Shown here: positions 1 through 7,950 of the stretch, piece by piece
Layout: the number at the start of each line of letters is the position of its first letter
Position numbering within the stretch: position 1 is the stretch's first letter
Assembly (NCBI GenBank): GCA_002423895.1
Contig: DIOL01000017.1
Location: 1 to 14,098, forward strand
Source: Bacteroidales bacterium UBA5515
GTDB taxonomy: Bacteria; Bacteroidota; Bacteroidia; Bacteroidales; P3
Direction of reading: 5' to 3'
DNA: 14,098 nt
Translations under genes and position numbers: made by a program
The notes under the pieces: model-generated
Databases searched by the model: none
Seen by the model: the letters and a program-made list of their open reading frames with translations, nothing else
What the model was told of the DNA's origin: nothing

Positions 1-74
1 AACCTTATTCAGGACGGGTCATAATCTAAAGAAACTAAGTTTAGAACTATTTAAACTTGATTTTAATCTCAATT

Positions 75-195
75 TCATGCCATGATGTTTTTCAATTCAT
101 GCCATGAATTACACGAAATCATGCCATGAAATGGGTCAATTCATGCCATGAATTCAATTAAATCATGCCATGAATCAGAGAATATCATGCCATGA
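75..195. repeat. Six-copy palindromic repeat array, 22-bp period
   Basis: Six identical copies of TCATGCCATGA start at 75, 97, 119, 141, 163 and 185, exactly 22 bp apart. Each copy is a perfect inverted repeat (TCATG/CATGA) around one central C. In copies 2 and 4 the palindrome extends to 17 bp (AATTCATG-C-CATGAATT, 94-110 and 138-154). The 11-bp intervals between cores differ from one another and are mostly A/T. Because 22 is not a multiple of 3, the array cannot encode a peptide repeat in one frame. The unit is far too short for CRISPR and no cas genes are present. A set of protein-binding sites on one DNA face, or a structured RNA, are both possible; the sequence alone does not decide. Confidence 0.9.
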
Positions 196-205
196 ATCTT
201 ACATC

Positions 206-264
206 AAATCCTTATTTAATTAGATAAACACTTGATTTACTTAGTTTTTAATAAGGATTTTTTT
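206..264 (+). terminator. Long-loop inverted repeat with T-tract after the first array
   Basis: AAATCCTTATT (206-216) is exactly complementary to AATAAGGATTT (250-260), with 33 nt between the arms, and a T-run continues to 264. It could end a plus-strand transcript that includes the array. The long A/T-rich loop and the low stem GC make it weaker than the other terminators in this window. It could instead be a boundary of the repeat element. Confidence 0.35.
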
Positions 265-310
265 ACTTCTTTTCAAGACTAATCTTTCCCTGAATAATGA
301 TATGAATTAT

Positions 311-348
311 TGAAAAAAGAAAGGGATTGTAAATTAATACAATCCCTT
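311..348 (-). terminator. Rho-independent terminator of the beta-barrel gene
   Basis: An 11-bp perfect stem, AAGGGATTGTA (321-331) and TACAATCCCTT (338-348), encloses a 6-nt loop. On the minus strand it is followed by a T-rich run (the A-rich stretch 313-320 on the plus strand). It begins 21 nt after the stop codon of the 370-951 gene. It is nearly identical (35 of 36 bases) to the gcvP terminator at 1104-1139. Confidence 0.85.
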
Positions 349-369
349 CCCATTTAAAAAGATTTGTGA

Positions 370-951
370 TTAGAAAATAAATCTAAATCCACCTGTAATA
401 TTACCATTTAAACCGCCTTCAATTAATTTTAAATGTTTTGTTGACTCATTATAATCTACAAAAGAAAATTCATATCCTCCAAAAGCAAAACTTATTGCAA
501 TATTATCAGATATTTTGTAGTCAAAAACAAAAGGTTTTATTCCAAATCCATACTCAAAGAAAGAATCGTTAAGATTATAAAAAGCATCATTAGATAGAGC
601 CCTTCCTGCACCTATAGCAAAATATATTTGTGGAGTATATCTCAATCTTTCAGTAATATTTTTGCAATACATGAAAGTAGGCTTAATGTAAAATGTAGGT
701 TGTCGGTAATCTCTTGATTTTACATAGTAGAAATCTGCTCCTATTGTTGCTCCAATATAAATGTTATTATGAACTTTGTGGAAATAATCCACATAAATAC
801 CAAAGTTGATAGCATTATTAATATTATAATTATTGCCATCAGATTGTTCATAATAATAAATATTGCCTCCAAGTATGTTTTTACTTTGAGCGCTTACGCT
901 AATACCTGCTATGGTAAAAAATAGAATAAAAAATAGATTTTTGATTTTCAT
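370..951 (-). CDS. Small outer-membrane beta-barrel protein (hypothetical)
   Basis: A 193-residue protein with a clear signal peptide (residues 1-21, hydrophobic stretch from Leu6, ending VSA before Gln22). The mature part alternates aromatic/hydrophobic and polar residues with many Tyr, Phe, Gly and Asn (for example IYIGATIGADFYYV and GGFRFIF) and ends in phenylalanine. This is typical of small eight-stranded outer-membrane barrels (OmpX/OmpW-like size). The barrel reading is inferred from composition, length and the terminal Phe; I do not recognise a named family. It is a single-gene unit: a TAnnTTTG element lies 63 nt upstream (1015-1022) and a strong terminator follows the stop. It sits between two near-identical terminator hairpins, which could reflect its insertion or duplication history. 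Possible roles are porin-like, adhesive or structural; none can be assigned. Confidence 0.8.
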   Translation of the reverse strand: MKIKNLFFILFFTIAGISVSAQSKNILGGNIYYYEQSDGNNYNINNAINFGIYVDYFHKVHNNIYIGATIGADFYYVKSRDYRQPTFYIKPTFMYCKNITERLRYTPQIYFAIGAGRALSNDAFYNLNDSFFEYGFGIKPFVFDYKISDNIAISFAFGGYEFSFVDYNESTKHLKLIEGGLNGNITGGFRFIF

Positions 952-1014
952 TGCTCTTAATATTTTTGTTGATAATTAAATGTCTTTAATTTGTTTTCTT
1001 TTGAGAAACATATG

Positions 1015-1022
1015 CAAAGTTA
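1015..1022 (-). promoter_or_regulatory. Bacteroidota-type -7 element for the beta-barrel gene
   Basis: On the minus strand this reads TAACTTTG, a full match to the Bacteroidota TAnnTTTG element, followed by CA. It lies 63 nt upstream of the ATG at 951. A TTTG that could be the -33 element is at 1045-1048 on the same strand, but its spacing is slightly long. Confidence 0.6.
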
Positions 1023-1103
1023 GAAACTATTTTTTAACTTGGAACAAATTTTAAACAGAAAAATAAATTTATTTTTCATTTAAAGATGTTTTAGTTACAA
1101 TAT

Positions 1104-1138
1104 AAAAAGAAAGGGATTGTAATTTAATACAATCCCTT
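1104..1138 (-). terminator. Rho-independent terminator of the fabD-nitroreductase-gcvP operon
   Basis: The stem arms AAGGGATTGTA (1111-1121) and TACAATCCCTT (1128-1138) are perfectly complementary around a 6-nt loop. On the minus strand a T-run follows (A-rich 1104-1110 on the plus strand). It is about 44 nt past the gcvP stop. It matches the terminator at 314-349 in 35 of 36 bases. Confidence 0.85.
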
Positions 1139-1182
1139 CATATTTTTAACCATTATAATTAATGGTTTATTTTAAGAAATTT

Positions 1183-4026
1183 CTATTTGTCCCAGCAAGC
1201 ACAAAGGTTTCTGTCACCAAATGCATCATCAACCTTTCCACAAGTTGGCCAGTATTTGTCATCGTGTGGTTGAGGGAATGCTGCTTCTTGACGAGTATAA
1301 GGTCTGTCCCAAGTTTCAGCACAAACAACTTGCATTGTGTGAGGAGCATTTTTAATTAAGTTATTTTCCTTATCTGATTTTCCGTCTTCAATATCCTTAA
1401 TTTCTTTTCTGATTTGAATTAAAGCATCACATAAACGGTCCATTTCAGACAATGGTTCAGATTCTGTTGGTTCAACCATAAGTGTTCCGTGAACAGGGAA
1501 TGCAACTGTTGGTGCATGGAAACCATAGTCCATTAAACGTTTTGCAACATCACCACATTGAATTCCACTTGTAAGATTAAATGGATTGCAATCTAAAATC
1601 ATTTCATGAGCACACATTCCTTGTTTTCCTGTATATAGGATATTATATGCAGTGCTTAGTCTTGTTCTCATATAGTTTGCATTTAGTATTGCATAACGAG
1701 TTGCATCAGTTAATCCATTTCCACCTAACATCTTCAAATAACCATAAGAAATAGGTAATAACATTGCAGATCCAAAAGGAGAAGCAGCAACTGCAGAGCC
1801 TTTAGTTGCTCCAGTTTCTACCATGCAATGAGTTGGTAAGTAATCAACAAGTTCTTTTGTGCAACCAATTGGTCCAACACCAGGACCACCACCACCATGA
1901 GGCATTGCAAATGTTTTGTGAAGATTTAAGTGACAAACGTCTGCTCCCATATATCCTGGAGAAGTTAATCCAACTTGAGCATTCATATTAGCTCCATCCA
2001 TATATACTAAACCTCCATTATCATGAATTATCTTGATAATTTCTAAAATTCCTTCTTCAAATACTCCATGAGTTGAAGGATAAGTAATCATTAAACAAGA
2101 TAGATTTTCTTTATTAGCTTCTGCTTTTTCTCTTAAGTCAGCAATATCAATTTCTCCTTCAGATGTTGATTTAATAACAATAATATCCATTCCAGCCATA
2201 GCTGCTGATGCTGGATTTGTTCCGTGTGCAGAAGAAGGAATTAAACATACTGTGCGGTTTTCCTGACCATTTGCTCTTTGATAGTTACGAATAGTTGTTA
2301 AACCTGCATATTCTCCAGCAGCTCCAGAGTTTGGTTGAAGACTTACTTTTGCAAAACCAGTGATTTCGGAAAGTATCTTATCCATATTGTCAATCATTTC
2401 CAAATATCCTTCTGCTTGATCTTTTGGAACAAATGGATGTATATTTGCAAATTCAGGCCAAGTGAAAGGAATCATTTCAACAGCTGCATTTAATTTCATT
2501 GTACAGCTTCCAAGTGGAATCATTGCTCTGTTTAAAGAAAGGTCTTTTACTTCCATTTTCTTTAAATAACGCATCATGTCAGTTTCACTGTGGTATTGAT
2601 TAAATATCTTTTGAGTTAAGAAACTGCTCTTACGAACTAAGTTTGATGGAATATTTCCTTCTGAACAAGAACCATTACATTCTACTGTATTATGTTTCTT
2701 TCCTGATACTTCTGCAAAAACAGAAAGAACAGAATTAACATTATCAATAGATATTGTTTCGTCTAAGCTTAAAGAAATATGTTTTGAATCAATTAAGTTG
2801 AAATTCATTTTGTTTTCAACTGCTTTTTTGCAAACTAATTCCGCATCAACTGGAGTTTCAAAACAAAGAGTATCGAAGAATGATTTATTCTTTTGAGTAA
2901 ATCCATATTTAGAAGCTTCTTTTGCCAATAAACCTGCAAGGCAGTGAATATCTTTTGCAATTGCTTTAATACCTTCTTGACCATGCCAAGCTGCATATTG
3001 TCCTGCCATAATAGCAACCATTGCAGAAGCAGTACAAATATTAGAAGTAGCTTTTTCTCTCTTAATATGTTGTTCACGAGTTTGAAGAGCTAAACGGAAA
3101 GCTTTGTTTCCTTGAGCATCAACTGTCAAACCGATAATTCTTCCAGGTATATTACGTTTGAATGTATCAGTACATGCAAAGTAAGCAGCTTCTGGTCCAC
3201 CATATCCCATTGGAACTCCAAAACGTTGAGTTGAACCGCAAACAGCATCAGCTCCCCATTCTCCTGGAGGTGTTAATAAGGCAAGTGAAAGAATATCAGC
3301 TGCAACAGCAACAAATACATTATTTTCTTTTGCTTTTGCAACAAAAGAAGAATAGTCTTTTACTTCTCCATTACGATTAGGATATTGAACAATTGCACCA
3401 AAGAAAGTTTTGTCTAATACAACAGTATCAGAGTTTCCAATAACTAATTCAATTCCTCTTGGTAAAGCTCTTGTTTTAATAACATCAATACTTTGAGGGA
3501 ATAAATCTTCAGCTACAAAAAACTTAACTACATTATTCTTTTGTTGTTCTCTTGAGCGAGAACCAAAGAACATTAACATAGCTTCAGCAGTTGCAGTTGC
3601 TTCATCAAGCATGGAAGCATTAGCAATAGGCATACCTGTTAATGAAGTAATAACTGTTTGAAATGTAAATAAGGTTTCAAGTCTTCCTTGTGAAATTTCA
3701 GCTTGGTAAGGAGTATAAGAAGTGTACCAGCCTGGATTTTCAAGAATGTTTCTTTGTAAAACAGAAGGTACTATTGTGTTATAATAACCCATTCCTATGA
3801 ATGAAGTATATATTTTATTCTTTGAAGCTAATTCTTTCATATGAGTGATATACTCATATTCATTCATTCCTTGAGGAAGGTTTAGTGGTTGTTTTAAACG
3901 AATTGCTGATGGAATTGTTTTGTCAATTAGTTCATCAATTGAGCCAACCCCAATAACATCAAGCATTTTCTTTATATCTTGTTCTTGAGGTCCATTATGC
4001 CTTTTTGCGAAATTGTTTGTTATCAT
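1183..4026 (-). CDS. gcvP: Glycine dehydrogenase (decarboxylating), P-protein of glycine cleavage
   Basis: PLP-dependent P-protein of the cytoplasmic glycine cleavage system. It decarboxylates glycine and transfers the aminomethyl group to the lipoyl arm of GcvH. At 947 residues it is the full-length fused form with both halves on one chain (the E. coli protein is about 957). The N-terminus has the family's AxRHNGP-like start (FAKRHNGPQEQDI). The C-terminal half carries the PLP-lysine site in LHKTFAMPHGGGGPG, with Lys704, preceded by SSAHGTNPASAAMAGM. No frameshift or missing region is apparent. It is the last gene of a minus-strand operon, with its ATG 6 bp after the nitroreductase stop, and a strong hairpin follows. 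No gcvT, gcvH or lipoamide dehydrogenase gene is in the window, so its partners must be encoded elsewhere. No glycine-riboswitch-like leader is possible directly upstream because the gap is too short. Confidence 0.97.
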   Translation of the reverse strand: MITNNFAKRHNGPQEQDIKKMLDVIGVGSIDELIDKTIPSAIRLKQPLNLPQGMNEYEYITHMKELASKNKIYTSFIGMGYYNTIVPSVLQRNILENPGWYTSYTPYQAEISQGRLETLFTFQTVITSLTGMPIANASMLDEATATAEAMLMFFGSRSREQQKNNVVKFFVAEDLFPQSIDVIKTRALPRGIELVIGNSDTVVLDKTFFGAIVQYPNRNGEVKDYSSFVAKAKENNVFVAVAADILSLALLTPPGEWGADAVCGSTQRFGVPMGYGGPEAAYFACTDTFKRNIPGRIIGLTVDAQGNKAFRLALQTREQHIKREKATSNICTASAMVAIMAGQYAAWHGQEGIKAIAKDIHCLAGLLAKEASKYGFTQKNKSFFDTLCFETPVDAELVCKKAVENKMNFNLIDSKHISLSLDETISIDNVNSVLSVFAEVSGKKHNTVECNGSCSEGNIPSNLVRKSSFLTQKIFNQYHSETDMMRYLKKMEVKDLSLNRAMIPLGSCTMKLNAAVEMIPFTWPEFANIHPFVPKDQAEGYLEMIDNMDKILSEITGFAKVSLQPNSGAAGEYAGLTTIRNYQRANGQENRTVCLIPSSAHGTNPASAAMAGMDIIVIKSTSEGEIDIADLREKAEANKENLSCLMITYPSTHGVFEEGILEIIKIIHDNGGLVYMDGANMNAQVGLTSPGYMGADVCHLNLHKTFAMPHGGGGPGVGPIGCTKELVDYLPTHCMVETGATKGSAVAASPFGSAMLLPISYGYLKMLGGNGLTDATRYAILNANYMRTRLSTAYNILYTGKQGMCAHEMILDCNPFNLTSGIQCGDVAKRLMDYGFHAPTVAFPVHGTLMVEPTESEPLSEMDRLCDALIQIRKEIKDIEDGKSDKENNLIKNAPHTMQVVCAETWDRPYTRQEAAFPQPHDDKYWPTCGKVDDAFGDRNLCACWDK

Positions 4027-4032
4027 TTTATA

Positions 4033-4566
4033 TTAATATTTATTTTGTTTATACATTTTATCTACAGGTTTTCTAATCTTTTCTCTTTGTTTTGAAAGTG
4101 AATAACCAAGAGTAATTAAGAGTGGAACACGTTTTGAACGGGGAATATCAAGCAATGTTTTTACTTTCTTCTCATCAAACCAGCCAAGCATACATGTTCC
4201 CAAACCTAATTCAGAGGCTTGGAGACAAAACTGATTGGCAGCAATTCCAATATCAATTAATGGATATTCTTTATCTTTAACAACAGAACCAATCTTTGAA
4301 GTAAGATTAGGCTTCTCCATAACAATGGCAATAATAACAGGAGCTTGTGGAGCAAAATTATTCATTCCCAATCCTGTTGCAGCTTTTTCAACTTTAAGTC
4401 TAAGCTCATCATCCTCTACAACAACAAAAGTCCATGGTTGACTATTACATGCAGAAGGAGAAAGTCTTGCTGCTTCAATGCATTGCATAATTTTCTCCTT
4501 TTCAACTGGAGTTGAGCTGTATTTTCTGTCGCTTTGACGTTGAAGAATTAAAGATTGAAAATCCAT
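4033..4566 (-). CDS. Nitroreductase-family flavoprotein
   Basis: A 177-residue cytoplasmic protein of the FMN-dependent nitroreductase (NfsA/NfsB-like) family; members reduce nitro compounds, quinones or other acceptors with NAD(P)H. The N-terminal RQSDRKYSSTPV matches the family's FMN-phosphate-binding R-x-S-x-R-x-[FY] pattern. It is followed by AARLSPSACNSQPW and, in the second half, by DIGIAANQFCLQASELGLGTCMLGWF and VPLLITLGYS, all characteristic. The length is that of the short subfamily, which normally works as a homodimer. It is the middle gene of the operon, 12 bp after the fabD stop and 6 bp before gcvP. The true substrate cannot be told from sequence, and the link with FabD and GcvP is not explained by known pathways. 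The start ATG at 4566 fits the family N-terminus. Confidence 0.92.
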   Translation of the reverse strand: MDFQSLILQRQSDRKYSSTPVEKEKIMQCIEAARLSPSACNSQPWTFVVVEDDELRLKVEKAATGLGMNNFAPQAPVIIAIVMEKPNLTSKIGSVVKDKEYPLIDIGIAANQFCLQASELGLGTCMLGWFDEKKVKTLLDIPRSKRVPLLITLGYSLSKQREKIRKPVDKMYKQNKY

Positions 4567-4578
4567 ATTTATTCTTAA

Positions 4579-5466
4579 TTAAATTGAAGCAGAAATAAAT
4601 TCTCCGTCAGCTTTTACTTTCTTAATCAAACCTTGAAGAACAGTGCCTGGACCAACTTCAATAAATGTTGTAGCTCCATCTTCAACCATAGCCAAAGAAA
4701 TTTGAGTCCAACGAACAGGAGCAGTTAATTGTTTAATTAAGTTTTCTTTGATTTCTTTTGCTTGAGTCATTGGCTTAGCATTTACATTTTGGTAAACAGG
4801 ACAAATAGGAGTAGAAAAATTAGTATTTTCAATAGCCTTAGCCAATTCTTCTTGAGCAGGTAACATTAAAGGAGAGTGGAAAGCACCACCAACAGTTAAT
4901 GGTAAGGCACGCTTAGCTCCAGCTTCCTTCATTAAAACACAAGCTTTTTCAATTCCTGCAACAGAACCAGAAATAACTAACTGTCCAGGACAATTATAAT
5001 TAGCAGGAACAACAACTTCATCTTTAATAGAAGCACAAATATCTTCAACTACCTTATCTTCCAAACCTAAAACAGCAGCCATTGTTGAAGGAACAGCTTC
5101 ACAAGCTTTTTGCATTGCATTAGCACGAGCAGCAACCAAACGCAAGCCATCTTCAAAAGTCATAGCCTTTGCAGCCACTAAAGCTGAAAATTCACCAAGA
5201 GAATGTCCTGCAACCATATCAGGTTTAAAATCTTCTCCCAAAGTATGAGCAAGAATAACAGAATGAAGAAATATAGCTGGTTGAGTAACTTTTGTTTGTT
5301 TTAAATCTTCAACAGTTCCAGAAAACATAAGGTCAGTAATTCTAAACCCTAATATTTCATTTGCTTTTTCAAACATTTCTTTTGCTGAAGCAGAATTATC
5401 ATAAAGATCTTTTCCCATGCCAACGAACTGAGCTCCTTGACCAGGGAATACATACGCTTTTTTCAT
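4579..5466 (-). CDS. fabD: Malonyl-CoA:ACP transacylase
   Basis: A 295-residue cytoplasmic enzyme that moves malonyl from CoA to acyl carrier protein, supplying the extender unit for type II fatty-acid synthesis. It begins with the family's FPGQGAQFVGMG motif (residues 7-18). The nucleophile elbow GHSLGE holds Ser89, VAARANAMQ holds the conserved Arg114, and GAFHSPLM holds catalytic His197. The C-terminal EVGPGTVLQGLIKK is also typical. The length is normal. It is the first gene of a minus-strand operon: a good TAnnTTTG element lies 32 nt upstream of its ATG, and the nitroreductase follows after 12 bp. No other fab genes are nearby, so the gene is separated from any fatty-acid cluster. Confidence 0.97.
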   Translation of the reverse strand: MKKAYVFPGQGAQFVGMGKDLYDNSASAKEMFEKANEILGFRITDLMFSGTVEDLKQTKVTQPAIFLHSVILAHTLGEDFKPDMVAGHSLGEFSALVAAKAMTFEDGLRLVAARANAMQKACEAVPSTMAAVLGLEDKVVEDICASIKDEVVVPANYNCPGQLVISGSVAGIEKACVLMKEAGAKRALPLTVGGAFHSPLMLPAQEELAKAIENTNFSTPICPVYQNVNAKPMTQAKEIKENLIKQLTAPVRWTQISLAMVEDGATTFIEVGPGTVLQGLIKKVKADGEFISASI

Positions 5467-5498
5467 ATATCAAATTAATTTTAATATTAAATAGGTTG

Positions 5499-5506
5499 CA
5501 AATTTA
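5499..5506 (-). promoter_or_regulatory. -7 element for the fabD operon
   Basis: The minus strand reads TAAATTTG followed by CA, a full match to the Bacteroidota TAnnTTTG consensus. It lies 32 nt upstream of the fabD ATG. No convincing -33 TTTG is seen at the usual spacing. The 5467-5717 region is divergent, serving fabD leftward and the M3 peptidase rightward. Confidence 0.65.
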
Positions 5507-5671
5507 AGATAATTTTTTAGATTTTATGCAGAATAATTCCTAAATCAAAGAGAATGAATTATAAGCATAAGAAAAAAAGTCAATTAATCTAATTCTTTTC
5601 TTTCTAATAGCAACATAAAATCAATTTATACTAAAAAGCATATCCTACTTTCTAAATTGGAAGAATTAATG

Positions 5672-5679
5672 TATTTTTG
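5672..5679 (+). promoter_or_regulatory. -7 element for the M3 peptidase gene
   Basis: TATTTTTG followed by CA matches TAnnTTTG and lies 38 nt upstream of the ATG at 5718. No clear -33 element is visible. Confidence 0.6.
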
Positions 5680-5717
5680 CAGTTCTTTTTGAAATAAATA
5701 ACTAAATATATTTGAAA

Positions 5718-7841
5718 ATGAGAAAAACAATTTTATTTACATTGATTATGACTATTACTTCAACGTTAGTAGCTCAAAAAACCAAGGTAGAATCTCAACC
5801 TATTGAGAAAAATCCTTTGGTTATGGAGTGGAACACTCCTTATCAAACTCCTCCTTTCGACAAAATTAAAAATGAGCATTATAAACCAGCAATTGAATAT
5901 GCTTTAGAAGTTGCAAAGAAAGAGATAAATGCAATTATTAACAACAAAGAAAAACCAAGCTTTGAAAATACTGTTATTGCATTAGAACGCTCAGGTAGTT
6001 TACTTACTAGAACTTTAGGTGTTTTCTTTAATATCAACGAAGCAAATACAAGTGATGAGTTGCAAAAGATAGCTGAAGATATTTCTCCAATGCTTACTCG
6101 TTACAGTAACGATATTAATATGAACCCAGAACTCTTTGCAAGAGTAAAAGCTGTTTATGACCAAAGGGACGATATTCCTTTAACATTGGAACAAAGAATG
6201 CTTCTTGACAAATCATACAGAGGTTTTATTAAGAATGGTGCTTTATTAACAGGTAAAGATAAAGATGAGTTCCGTAAGATTTCTGAAGAACTTTCATTAA
6301 CAAGTTTGAAATATCAAAGAAATAATCTTGCTGACCAAAATGCTTATTCTTTAATTATTAAAAATAAGAAAGATCTTGCTGGAATACCTCAATATGCTAT
6401 TGATGCTGCAAAGGAAACAGCTAAAGAAAGAAAAGTTAAAGGTTGGGTATTTACTTTGGATTATCCAAGCTATATTCCTTTTATCACTTATGCTGAAAAT
6501 AGAGAATTAAGAAAAGAAATTTGGGCTGCTTCAAATCGTGTTGCTAATAATGGTAATGAAAATGATAATAAAGAAAACATTTTAAAGATAGCAAATCTAC
6601 GTTTACGTATGGCTCAACTTTTAGGATATTCTTCTTTTGCAGAATATGCTTTAACTGATAGAATGGCAGAAAACCCTTCAAAGGTAATGTCTTTTATTGA
6701 CAACCTATTAGATGCATCAATGCCTTTTGCAAAGAAAGACCTTGAAATGGTTACCAAATATGCACAATCAAAAGGTTTCCAAGGAGAATTGCAACGTTGG
6801 GACTGGTCTTATTGGCAAGAAAAACTTAAGAATGATAAATACTCTATTAATCCTGAAATGACAAAACCTTATTTCCAATTGGAAAAGGTTAGAGAAGGAA
6901 TCTTTATGTTGGCAGATAAACTTTATGGATTAGAGTTTAGAGAAAACAAAGAAATTGCAAAATATCATTCTGATGTTGTAACTTACGAAGTTTGGGATAA
7001 AGAGAAAAACAAATTTATGGCAGTTCTTTATATGGACTTCTTCCCAAGAGAATCAAAACGTTCAGGTGCATGGATGACTTCATTTAGAGAACAAAAAGTA
7101 GTTGATGGAAAAGATATTCGTCCTTTAATCCAAATGGTATGTAATTTCACAAAACCAACTGCAAAAACACCATCTCTTCTAACTTTTGATGAATATACAA
7201 CATTCCTACATGAGTTTGGACATTGCCTACATGGTATATTATCTGAATGTAACTATGAAAGCACTTCTGGAACATCAGTATATAGAGATTTTGTTGAACT
7301 TCCTTCACAAATAATGGAAAACTTTGCAACTGAAAAAGAATTCTTAGATTTGTTTGCTACTCATTACCAAACTGGAGAAAAAATTCCTCAAGACCTTATT
7401 AACAAGATTAATGCAAGTGAAAAATATCTTGCAGGTTATATGAGTGTTAGACAACTATTTTTAGGATTGGTTGATATGGGATGGAATAATATTTCTGCTC
7501 CAATTAGTGGAGATGTTGAAGCAATTGAAAGAAAAAGCTCACAAAAAGCAGAACTATTACCAATTGTTCCTGGCTCAATTATGAGTACTCAATTTGGACA
7601 TATATTTGCAGGCGGTTATGCAGCAGGATACTATAGCTACAAATGGGCAGAAGTTTTGGATGCTGATGCTTTTTCAGTATTTAAAGAAAAAGGAATTTTC
7701 AATAAGGAAGTATCAAACTCTTTCCGTAAGAATATCCTTTCTCAAGGAGGAAAGAAACACCCAATGGAACTTTATAAAGCATTCCGTGGACACGAACCTT
7801 CAAATGAAGCTTTACTTAAAAGAAGTGGATTTATAAAATAA
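5718..7841 (+). CDS. dcp: Exported M3-family peptidyl-dipeptidase (Dcp-like)
   Basis: A zinc metallopeptidase of family M3 (peptidyl-dipeptidase Dcp/oligopeptidase group), expected to release C-terminal dipeptides from short peptides. I chose the ATG at 5718 (707 residues). An in-frame TTG at 5712 would add two residues, but the ATG gives a standard signal peptide (MRKTILFTLIMTITSTLVA, then Gln20). This implies a periplasmic enzyme, whereas E. coli Dcp is cytoplasmic. The zinc site is intact: HEFGH at residues 498-502, with Glu499 catalytic, and third ligand Glu527 in FVELPSQIMENF, 25 residues after the second His as in thimet oligopeptidase. The C-terminal FGHIFAGGYAAGYYSYKWAEVLDADAF is a conserved M3 segment. 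It is a single-gene unit with its own promoter and a strong terminator. Amino-acid scavenging from peptides is the likely role (inference). Confidence 0.93.
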   Translation: MRKTILFTLIMTITSTLVAQKTKVESQPIEKNPLVMEWNTPYQTPPFDKIKNEHYKPAIEYALEVAKKEINAIINNKEKPSFENTVIALERSGSLLTRTLGVFFNINEANTSDELQKIAEDISPMLTRYSNDINMNPELFARVKAVYDQRDDIPLTLEQRMLLDKSYRGFIKNGALLTGKDKDEFRKISEELSLTSLKYQRNNLADQNAYSLIIKNKKDLAGIPQYAIDAAKETAKERKVKGWVFTLDYPSYIPFITYAENRELRKEIWAASNRVANNGNENDNKENILKIANLRLRMAQLLGYSSFAEYALTDRMAENPSKVMSFIDNLLDASMPFAKKDLEMVTKYAQSKGFQGELQRWDWSYWQEKLKNDKYSINPEMTKPYFQLEKVREGIFMLADKLYGLEFRENKEIAKYHSDVVTYEVWDKEKNKFMAVLYMDFFPRESKRSGAWMTSFREQKVVDGKDIRPLIQMVCNFTKPTAKTPSLLTFDEYTTFLHEFGHCLHGILSECNYESTSGTSVYRDFVELPSQIMENFATEKEFLDLFATHYQTGEKIPQDLINKINASEKYLAGYMSVRQLFLGLVDMGWNNISAPISGDVEAIERKSSQKAELLPIVPGSIMSTQFGHIFAGGYAAGYYSYKWAEVLDADAFSVFKEKGIFNKEVSNSFRKNILSQGGKKHPMELYKAFRGHEPSNEALLKRSGFIK

Positions 7842-7864
7842 TACTTTCAAAAGATAAAGTATCT

Positions 7865-7897
7865 AAAAGCACTTACAGAAATGTAAGTGCTTTTTTT
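7865..7897 (+). terminator. Rho-independent terminator of the M3 peptidase gene
   Basis: The stem AAAAGCACTTACA (7865-7877) pairs perfectly with TGTAAGTGCTTTT (7882-7894) around a GAAA tetraloop, followed by a T-run to 7897. It starts 23 nt after the stop codon. Confidence 0.93.
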
Positions 7898-7919
7898 ATT
7901 TTAAGTGATATAATTCCTA

Positions 7920-7927
7920 TATCTTTG
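7920..7927 (+). promoter_or_regulatory. -7 element for truA
   Basis: TATCTTTG followed by CA is a full TAnnTTTG match. It lies 23 nt upstream of the truA ATG and just after the preceding terminator. Confidence 0.65.
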
Positions 7928-7950
7928 CAAAATAAAGATTAGAAAAATTA

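Noticed and set aside
75..195. CRISPR array
   Set aside because: Repeats of 11 bp with 11-bp intervals are well below CRISPR dimensions, and no cas genes are in the window.
1162..1359. Plus-strand open frame antisense to the gcvP 3' end, and similar antisense frames inside gcvP, the nitroreductase and the peptidase
   Set aside because: They lie wholly or mostly within well-supported genes on the opposite strand or in another frame, and their translations show no domain-like composition.
4027..4032. Glycine riboswitch before gcvP
   Set aside because: Only 6 bp separate gcvP from the nitroreductase, and no paired glycine-aptamer structure precedes the operon's first gene, fabD.
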